NCBI GenBank assembly: GCA_002343715.1
Contig: DDSA01000019.1
Location: forward strand, 411-5,733
Source of the DNA: Phycisphaerales bacterium UBA2402
Lineage (GTDB): Bacteria > Planctomycetota > Phycisphaerae > Phycisphaerales > UBA1924
DNA: 5,323 nucleotides
Direction: 5' to 3'
Shown here: one piece after another, positions 1 to 4,394 of the stretch
How the letters are laid out: every line of letters begins with the position of its first letter
How positions within the stretch are numbered: position 1 is the stretch's first letter
The notes under the pieces: generated by a model
What the model was told of the DNA's origin: nothing
The model's database searches: none
The model's input: only the letters and a program-made list of their open reading frames with translations
Program-made: the position numbers and the translations under genes

Positions 1-43
1 GCGGGCGGCGGGGATGTCGCGTTCGCGTGGCAACGCGCGCACA

Positions 44-544
44 TTAGCCCGGCAACGCCGCGGCCCGACGCGCTGCGCACAGCGCCACCGCGATAGCATC
101 GGCCACATCGGGCGGGTTGGGAGGTTCGGGAAGGCCGAACAGCGCCTGCACCGCGCGCTGCACCTGGGCCTTGTCGGCGTGCCCGAAGCCCGTCAGGGAC
201 TTCTTCACCGTGTTGGGCTTGAGTTCGACCAGTTGCACCGCGGCCTGCTGCACGGCGAGCAGCAGCACGCCCCGCGCATGACCCATCACGATCGCCGTCG
301 CCGGGTGCTTGTAGTGCGCAAAGAGCGACTCCACCGCGACGACATCGGGCCGGAGCCGCGCGAGCGCGGCCCGGAAATCGCTGTCGAGTTCCTCGAGCCG
401 GGCCGAGACCGAGAGCGCTGTCCGCCCCGCGCCCTTCGTGAGCCGGAAGACCCCGGCCTCGATCAGCACCGGATCGGCACCCGGGTGCTCGATGCACCCG
501 TAGCCGGTGAACCGCAGGCCGGGATCGATGCCGAGGATGCGCAC
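44..544 (-). CDS. ruvC: RuvC, crossover junction endodeoxyribonuclease (Holliday junction resolvase)
   Basis: The product is 166 residues, close to the usual size of RuvC (about 160-175). RuvC is a cytoplasmic dimeric, Mg-dependent nuclease that cuts Holliday junctions symmetrically, working with the RuvAB branch-migration motor in recombinational repair. The N-terminus reads VRILGIDPGLRFTGYG, the family's first motif, with catalytic Asp7. The second acidic residue is Glu72 in VAVESLF, and the last two are Asp146 and Asp149 in PPDVADAIAVA. The conserved central segment KPNTVKKSLTGFGHADKAQV (residues 109-128) is also present. I chose the GTG at 544-542 because it places Asp7 exactly as in E. 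coli RuvC; the frame stays open upstream but runs into the protease 3' end and has no other plausible start nearby. No Shine-Dalgarno is visible before the GTG. The stop is TAA at 46-44. ruvA and ruvB are not in the window. Identification is very secure. Confidence 0.97.
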   Translation of the reverse strand: MRILGIDPGLRFTGYGCIEHPGADPVLIEAGVFRLTKGAGRTALSVSARLEELDSDFRAALARLRPDVVAVESLFAHYKHPATAIVMGHARGVLLLAVQQAAVQLVELKPNTVKKSLTGFGHADKAQVQRAVQALFGLPEPPNPPDVADAIAVALCAARRAAALPG

Positions 545-549
545 AGGGG

Positions 550-555
550 ATCGTA
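550..555 (-). promoter_or_regulatory. Possible -10 element for a leaderless ruvC transcript
   Basis: On the minus strand the hexamer TACGAT ends 5 nt before the ruvC GTG, so a transcript from it would begin at or within a base or two of the start codon. It matches TATAAT at four of six positions. No TTGACA-like -35 box lies at 16-18 nt; that region is the terminator stem and its T-run. There is also no Shine-Dalgarno before the GTG, which fits leaderless initiation. Tentative: hexamers of this quality are common. Confidence 0.3.
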
Positions 556-568
556 GCGAGTGCGCACG

Positions 569-603
569 AAAACGCCCCGGCGCTGCCGTCAGCGCCGGGG
601 CGT
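569..603 (-). terminator. Intrinsic terminator of the secreted protease gene
   Basis: A perfect 13-bp stem (572-584 pairing with 591-603) encloses a 6-nt loop (585-590). It is very GC-rich. On the minus strand the stem is followed by a short T-run (TTTT from 572 to 569, the first T being the stem's last base) before the sequence turns to CG. It sits 23 bp beyond the protease stop codon and ends 24 bp before the ruvC start. This placement fits Rho-independent termination of the protease transcript and separates it from ruvC. The T-run is short, so some read-through is possible. Confidence 0.8.
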
Positions 604-626
604 GTGGGATCAACACCGAACCCGGA

Positions 627-3600
627 TCAGCAGCCGCCGGCTTCCCACTTCTCGAAGAAGTAGTCCACATCGGCCCCGTCCACGCCGCCGTCCTGGTTCA
701 CATCGGCGTTCAGGTCGCCCGCCTCCCAGTCGGCGTAGAAGGCATCCACATCGGCGCCGTCGATGCCGCCGTCCTGGTTGTAGTCGGCCGGGCAGGGGAT
801 CTGGTCCACCGTGAGCAGCGCCCGGTCGGAAAGGCCGGTGCCGCAGGGCGTGGTGACGAAGCAGGTGTACACCCCCTCATCCCCCTCGGTCGCCGAGAGG
901 ATGGTGAGGGTGTTGGTCGTCGCGCCCGTGATGTTGGGCCCGTTGGAGATGTTCACCCCGTTCTTGCGCCATTGGTGCGCCGTCGCGCCGCCGACGAGCA
1001 CGCTGAACTGCGCGGGGTTGCCCTCGAAGACCGTCAGGTCCGACGGCTGGAGGTCGAAGAAGACCCCGACGCCGCCGAAGCCCGAGTTGGAAGTGCTAAA
1101 CCCGCTCGTGCCGCACGAGTTGGTCGCGCGCACCCAGTAGAAGTAAACAGTGGCTCCCACCACGGTGTTGTCGGAGAAGGGGCTGGCGTTGTCGGTGCCG
1201 ATCATCACCGCCGTGGCCGAGTTGTTCACCGTGTTCCGCCAGATCTCGTACCCGGTCGCGCCCGTCGAGGCCGTCCACGACACCACCACGCTGTTGCAGC
1301 GGACGCCGTCGGTCGCGTTCACCCCCGTGGGGATCGGGGGTGCGGCGCCCCGGTTGCCCGTGTCGGGCGCGCTGAACGCGCCCACGCCGCAGGCGTTGGT
1401 CGCCTTGACCCAGTAGTAGTAGAGCGTGTTGGGGAGCGCCGTCGCGTCGTCGTACGTGGTGTTGGGCGAGAAGACGGTGGCGATCTGCGTCGCCGTCGCC
1501 GAGTTGTTCACTATGTTGCGGAAGACCTGGTACCCCGAGGCCGTCGCCGGCGCCGTCCACGAGATCGTGACCGCCGGCGTGCAGGGGATGCCGTCCGTCG
1601 CCGACACGTTCGTCGGCACCGCCGGCGCTGTGCCCCGGTACCCCGTGTTCACGGTGCTGTAGTTGCCCGGGCCGCACTCGTTGTTCGAGCGAACCCAGTA
1701 GTAATAGGTCGTCCCCACCACGGCGGCGTTGTCGGTGTAGTTGGTGGCCGCGGTCGTCACCAGGAGCGTCGCGGTGCCGGTGTTGTTCACCGTGTTGCGG
1801 TAGACGTAATAGGAGTCGGCCTGCGTCGCGGCGTTCCACGTCACGGCGACACCGGTGCAGAGGGTGCCGTCGCTGGCGTTGACCGTCGGCGGCGAGGCGG
1901 GCGTCTGCGCGCGGCCGGCATTGCCCGTGCTGTACCCGCTGGTTCCGCAGGCGTTGCCCGCCCGCACAAAGTAGTAGTACGTCGTGCCCGCAACGCCGGT
2001 GGCATCGGAGTACGGGCTGGCGTTGTCGCTGCCCAGCAGCGTCGCCCCGGCGGTCGAGTTGACGGTGTTGCGGTAGATCGAGTAGGTGGTGGCGTTCGAG
2101 ACCGCGTTCCAACTCACCGACACCAGGCCGCAGTTGGTGCTGTCGCTCGCCGCTACGCCCGTGGGCGCGACCGGGGTGGTGTTGCGGTAGCCCGTGTTCG
2201 CCGTGCTGTAGCCGCTGGTCGAGCAGTTGCTGTCGGCACGCACCCAGTAGTAGTACGTGGTGCCCGCCGAGGAGGCCCCGGTGTCGTTGTACGACGTCGT
2301 GGGCGCGTTGACGGTGGCGATCAGCGTCGCCGATGCGGTGCTGTTCACCGTGTTGCGGTACACGAAGTAGGACGAAGCGCCCGTCACGGCATTCCATGAA
2401 ACCGCCACGTGCGCGCACGAGGTGCCGTCGCTGGCGGAGACCCCGCCGGGCGTCGCCATCGTCAGGCACGAGACGGTGATCGGGTCCGCGTCCCAGGTAT
2501 CCGTGTCGTTGTTGGCGCTGTTGGTGTCCTCGGAGGAATCAATGATGACACCCACGTAATAAGAGCCGGTGGGCGTGTTGTACGGAATCTGCGTCGCCGG
2601 CACATTGAACTGGATGCAGTCCATCGCCCCGAAGTCCACGTTGTTGTAGTTGTACGTCGCCAGCAGCGTGTCGCTCGTGGAGACGTCGGTGTTCGACGAC
2701 AGGTACACGTGGAGCGTGACCTGGCGCGACCCCGGGTTGTTGTCGGTGGTGTTGCAGATCTGGACGCTGCCCGCCGCGACGTTGCTCCCCTGCACCACCG
2801 TGGTCGAACTCGTGCGGTACTGGAGCGCCTCAATATCGAAGGTATTGCCGCGCGTGCCGGGCTTGAAGTCGTTGTTCATGTCGTCCACGAACTGGTCCCA
2901 CAGCGCGCAGTAGTTGGCATCACTGGACCGGTTCGAGGTCGAGCAGACCGCCACGCTGAACGGGCCGCCACCGTCGTAGAAACGGTTCATCGAACTGCCG
3001 CTCATACCGCCCCACACCGCCGTGTGGCAGCCGCTGGACGTGTCGAGATCATACTGGTTGCCGTTGAACAGGCCCGGGCAGCCGTCGATCGTGCCGTCCC
3101 AGAAGTACATCTGCCGGCCGGTGTGCAGCGAGGCGCTGCAACTTTCTGCCGGATACGAATAGTTGTAGTGTGTGGTGCTGCCGTTGCAGAGATTCAGTCC
3201 CCACCCGTACCAGCCGGTGAGCATGCCCACGCTGCGGGTGTTGGCGCGGTTCAGGCGGATCAGGCCGACATCGCGGTCCCAGTCGCCGCTGTTCACGTAG
3301 CCGGAGCCGGCCATGTAGAACGTGCCCCTCGCCCAACCCCAGGTCTGGATGATGTCGGTGCTGTTGGGCTGCGAGTTGCCGCTCCCGTCCCAGCCGGGGT
3401 AAACCCAGATTTCCTGGGCCCAGTCGAAGATGTCGGGGCCGTCGGCCTCCCGCGCATAGACGCAGTGGGCCGCCGTCAGCACCACCCCGCCGTCGATCAT
3501 CGAGCCGGAGCAGACGAAAAACCGATTCGCCCCGGTGTTGTCCACGTAGCGCATCAGAAGGCGAACGTTGGTGCGCGCTGGCCAGGTCGCCAGCGTCGCG

Positions 3601-4049
3601 TCCGACACCGCCGTGCGTGACCCCATCCCGCGCTGCATCTCCAGCCCCAGGCTCACCACCTGGTCCGCGCCGTAGTACGGATTTTCACTCACGCGCGCGA
3701 CCGGATCGCGCGGATCCCCCAACGGGAGCACGACCGTCTTTCCAGTTTCGGCATCGTGCAGCGTCACAGAGTCCAACGAAGGCGGGCCGATCCGCGGCGG
3801 GGGCACCCAGTCCGGCATCGGCATCGGGGGCACCTTATCGATCGGCGGGTGGTCGGGCATCGGAGCCGGCAGATCTGTATCCGGTCGCCACTGCTGGAGC
3901 GGGAACTTCGTCGCGTCAAACGGTTCCGGATTCGCGGTCTTGATCGGTCCGTTCCGAGGGTTAGGGGCACCCTGCCCCGCCGCCATCGGCGTCAAAACGG
4001 CCAACGCCGCCCCGGCCAGCGCCGGAATCCAAAGACATCCACGATTCAT
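627..4049 (-). CDS. Secreted trypsin/V8-like serine protease with CARDB-like, five FN3-like, Ig-like and tandem EF-hand (dockerin-like) modules
   Basis: This is a complete gene of 1140 residues encoding an exported peptidase. The N-terminus MNRGCLWIPALAGAALAVLT is a signal peptide ending near residue 25. Residues 26-144 form a Pro-rich pro-segment. The catalytic domain (about 145-400) has the S1-family triad: His195 in LTAAHC, Asp260 in DWDRDVGLIRL and Ser350 in GGMSGSS. Cys180 and Cys196 flank the His motif as in chymotrypsin-like enzymes. A CARDB-like beta domain follows (414-528), then five FN3-like repeats (534-995), an Ig-like domain (996-1083) and two EF-hand-type loops (1089-1100 and 1116-1127), ending GGC. 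Start choice: the frame is open upstream to another ATG at 4145, but only the ATG at 4049 has a strong Shine-Dalgarno (AAGGAGGA, 5-nt gap) and begins a signal peptide. The gene has its own promoter and terminator. The protease call is secure. Substrate is unknown; the non-catalytic modules suggest binding to a surface, matrix or polymer. Confidence 0.95.
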   Translation of the reverse strand: MNRGCLWIPALAGAALAVLTPMAAGQGAPNPRNGPIKTANPEPFDATKFPLQQWRPDTDLPAPMPDHPPIDKVPPMPMPDWVPPPRIGPPSLDSVTLHDAETGKTVVLPLGDPRDPVARVSENPYYGADQVVSLGLEMQRGMGSRTAVSDATLATWPARTNVRLLMRYVDNTGANRFFVCSGSMIDGGVVLTAAHCVYAREADGPDIFDWAQEIWVYPGWDGSGNSQPNSTDIIQTWGWARGTFYMAGSGYVNSGDWDRDVGLIRLNRANTRSVGMLTGWYGWGLNLCNGSTTHYNYSYPAESCSASLHTGRQMYFWDGTIDGCPGLFNGNQYDLDTSSGCHTAVWGGMSGSSMNRFYDGGGPFSVAVCSTSNRSSDANYCALWDQFVDDMNNDFKPGTRGNTFDIEALQYRTSSTTVVQGSNVAAGSVQICNTTDNNPGSRQVTLHVYLSSNTDVSTSDTLLATYNYNNVDFGAMDCIQFNVPATQIPYNTPTGSYYVGVIIDSSEDTNSANNDTDTWDADPITVSCLTMATPGGVSASDGTSCAHVAVSWNAVTGASSYFVYRNTVNSTASATLIATVNAPTTSYNDTGASSAGTTYYYWVRADSNCSTSGYSTANTGYRNTTPVAPTGVAASDSTNCGLVSVSWNAVSNATTYSIYRNTVNSTAGATLLGSDNASPYSDATGVAGTTYYYFVRAGNACGTSGYSTGNAGRAQTPASPPTVNASDGTLCTGVAVTWNAATQADSYYVYRNTVNNTGTATLLVTTAATNYTDNAAVVGTTYYYWVRSNNECGPGNYSTVNTGYRGTAPAVPTNVSATDGIPCTPAVTISWTAPATASGYQVFRNIVNNSATATQIATVFSPNTTYDDATALPNTLYYYWVKATNACGVGAFSAPDTGNRGAAPPIPTGVNATDGVRCNSVVVSWTASTGATGYEIWRNTVNNSATAVMIGTDNASPFSDNTVVGATVYFYWVRATNSCGTSGFSTSNSGFGGVGVFFDLQPSDLTVFEGNPAQFSVLVGGATAHQWRKNGVNISNGPNITGATTNTLTILSATEGDEGVYTCFVTTPCGTGLSDRALLTVDQIPCPADYNQDGGIDGADVDAFYADWEAGDLNADVNQDGGVDGADVDYFFEKWEAGGC
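630..794 (-). other. Tandem EF-hand (dockerin-like) C-terminal tail ending in Gly-Gly-Cys, protease
   Basis: Residues 1086-1140 contain two calcium-loop motifs 27 residues apart: DYNQDGGIDGAD (1089-1100) and DVNQDGGVDGAD (1116-1127). Each has Asp/Asn at loop positions 1, 3, 5, 9 and 12. Each is followed by a helix-like segment with Phe/Tyr and Trp, and the protein stops right after WEAGGC. This is the style I know from many Planctomycetota (Phycisphaerae) secreted proteins, which annotators call GC-type dockerin. The classical dockerin partner, cohesin, is not in this window. Anchoring or sorting is therefore an inference rather than something seen. Confidence 0.88.
801..1064 (-). other. Ig-like domain of the protease
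   Basis: Residues 996-1083 have the pattern of a bacterial I-set-type Ig domain: LQPSDLTVFEGNPAQFSV, then the core Trp1027 in HQWRKNGVN, then NTLTILSATEGDEGVYTC with the tyrosine-corner Tyr1061 and Cys1063. The usual B-strand cysteine is replaced (AQFSV), and a second cysteine instead occurs six residues after Cys1063 (Cys1069). It links the FN3-like array to the EF-hand tail. Confidence 0.82.
1065..2450 (-). repeat. Five tandem FN3-like repeats inside the protease (period about 273-285 bp)
   Basis: Five in-frame repeats cover residues 534-628, 629-719, 720-811, 812-906 and 907-995. In DNA these are 2450-2166, 2165-1893, 1892-1617, 1616-1332 and 1331-1065. Each begins P-T-x-V-x-A-S/T-D, has VSWNA-like strand B, then Y-R-N-T-V-N-N/S-S/T with ATLI, then YYYWVRA-N-C and a closing STxNTG. 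This is the fibronectin type III-like core (strand B Trp, Tyr-rich strand F). Every repeat has one Cys in strand B and one at the F/G end: 545/609, 640/701, 731/792, 823/886 and 918/979. The copies have diverged by substitutions and small indels but are readily aligned, so they arose by internal duplication. Confidence 0.88.
2466..2810 (-). other. CARDB-like beta-sandwich domain of the protease
   Basis: Residues 414-528 read like a CARDB (cell-adhesion-related, bacterial) module. They run from VVQGSNVAAGSVQICN through VTLHVYLSSNTDVSTSD and a central FGAMDCIQFNVP to TGSYYVGVIIDSSEDTNSAN. The family hallmarks visible are the 'YLS-D-S-SD-LL' pattern and the 'G-Y-VGV-ID-E-N--NN' ending. It sits directly after the catalytic domain and before the FN3-like array. 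The role is inferred to be adhesive or spacing. Confidence 0.7.
2850..3617 (-). other. Trypsin/V8-like (S1 family) catalytic domain
   Basis: Residues about 145-400 hold the double beta-barrel peptidase. The triad is His195, Asp260 and Ser350, with GGMSGSS as the Ser motif. Before the Ser motif the chain reads NQYDLDTSSG, close to the YDLST/YDIDT segment of staphylococcal V8 and Bacillus glutamyl endopeptidases. Here about nine residues (SSGCHTAVW) separate that segment from the GG preceding the catalytic Ser. Cysteines at 180, 196, 288, 304, 324, 341, 369 and 381 suggest up to four disulphides, consistent with export. The residue six before Ser350 is Ala344, not the Asp of trypsin, so trypsin-like Lys/Arg specificity is not supported. 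Glu specificity is possible but unproven. Confidence 0.88.
3975..4049 (-). other. Sec-type signal peptide of the protease
   Basis: Residues 1-25 comprise a short basic start (Met-Asn-Arg), a hydrophobic core (about residues 6-20) and a small-residue end (MAAG before Gln26). There is no lipobox cysteine at the cleavage region: Cys5 is too near the N-terminus. Cleavage is most likely near residues 24-28. After it comes a Pro-rich segment (residues 58-90, with repeated PMP/PPP motifs) that probably belongs to a pro-peptide or linker. Confidence 0.85.
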
Positions 4050-4053
4050 GTGT

Positions 4054-4061
4054 TCCTCCTT
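4054..4061 (-). promoter_or_regulatory. Strong Shine-Dalgarno that sets the protease start
   Basis: The minus strand reads AAGGAGGA followed by AACAC (4053 to 4049 boundary, 4-5 nt) and then ATG at 4049-4047. This is nearly a full anti-Shine-Dalgarno match at good spacing. It decides in favour of this ATG over the in-frame ATG at 4145. It contrasts with ruvC, which has no such site. Confidence 0.9.
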
Positions 4062-4153
4062 CTGTGTGAGGCTGTTGCTGCGAACCTCTATTTCGTGCAA
4101 GTGCGCTCGACAAGCCGATGTGACTCGAACCGGCACAGATTGCACTATTTTTC

Positions 4154-4182
4154 ATCATACACTGATCGGCACGAGATACCAA
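4154..4182 (-). promoter_or_regulatory. Sigma70-type promoter of the protease gene
   Basis: On the minus strand TTGGTA (4182-4177) and TATGAT (4159-4154) are separated by exactly 17 nt. The -35 box matches TTGACA at four of six positions and the -10 box matches TATAAT at five of six. An A at about 4146 would be the first base of the transcript, giving a 5' leader of about 97 nt. In that leader GTGCAA (4145-4140) can pair with TTGCAC (4100-4095). The position in the AT-richer gap just upstream of the gene supports it. Confidence 0.65.
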
Positions 4183-4212
4183 GCGAAATTCCGAAGGTGT
4201 TGAGCCTCACAA

Positions 4213-4349
4213 CTAACAGCTTGTTGATAAAAACCCTCTGGTCGCAACATCGAGTGAATTCCGCGGTCACGACCCTCATTTTGAGGCTGAAATCGCGTGT
4301 TGAGGCGTCGTTTGTGAAGGCTCTAAAAGTTTTTCAACAGACTGCTAAG
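4213..4349. repeat. Imperfect inverted-repeat pair, possible ends of a small relic mobile element
   Basis: The segment 4213-4234 and the reverse complement of 4329-4349 align as TA(A/G)CAG-(CT/TC)-TGTTG-AAAAAC. That is 16 of 19 aligned positions identical, with a 2-nt AT insertion in the left copy. The arms define a 137-bp unit with about 94 bp between them and no coding capacity. The arm sequence resembles insertion-sequence ends of the CAG-x-CTGTTGAAAAAC type that I recall from several bacterial groups. No target-site duplication is evident at the edges. It may instead be coincidence in AT-richer DNA. Confidence 0.4.
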
Positions 4350-4394
4350 ACTCGCAAAAGCCTAACTGACGGGTACCCGCCGGTCTTCACACGG

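Larger units (their letters stand above)
4050..4394. other. Intergenic region between the two secreted-protein genes
   Basis: This 345-bp stretch holds no gene I can support and is visibly poorer in G+C than the flanking coding DNA. From the upstream gene's stop towards the protease start it contains: a perfect 10-bp palindrome CGGGTACCCG (4370-4379); an imperfect inverted-repeat pair (4213-4234 and 4329-4349); a small hairpin CCTCA/TGAGG (4274-4286); the protease promoter (4154-4182); a predicted 5' leader of about 97 nt; and the Shine-Dalgarno. No convincing terminator for the upstream gene is visible. Confidence 0.85.

Noticed and set aside
1..42. Possible next minus-strand gene starting at the GTG at 42-40, just after the ruvC stop
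   Set aside because: Only 14 codons are visible before the window edge, they match no ruvA or other start I recognise, and there is no good Shine-Dalgarno.
507..2399. Very long open frame on the plus strand opposite the protease FN3, Ig and tail region
   Set aside because: The translation is low-complexity Arg/Val/Gly-rich with no recognisable domain. It lies antisense to a protein with clear ordered domains, a signal peptide and a Shine-Dalgarno. High GC and the internal repeats remove stops from this frame.
1065..2450. Regular repeats considered as a CRISPR or satellite array
   Set aside because: The period is about 280 bp, the repeats are in frame and diverged as protein modules, and there are no short identical repeats with unique spacers.
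1096..2469. Minus-strand frame overlapping the FN3-like array in another phase
   Set aside because: His/Arg/Gln-rich shadow whose apparent periodicity simply mirrors the FN3 repeats in the true frame.
2409..3620. Second long plus-strand frame opposite the catalytic and CARDB-like domains
   Set aside because: Same kind of Arg/Val/Ala-rich shadow of the real minus-strand gene, with no start signal and no domain.
4110..4140. tRNA-like T-loop motif GGTTCGAGTC on the minus strand
   Set aside because: The flanking 5-bp T-stem does not form (the bases after the loop are CACAT), and no acceptor or anticodon arm is present. It falls inside the predicted leader of the protease mRNA.
4370..4379. Palindrome CGGGTACCCG as a terminator for the upstream gene
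   Set aside because: It has no loop and no T-run directly after it. A 10-bp palindrome alone is not a terminator.
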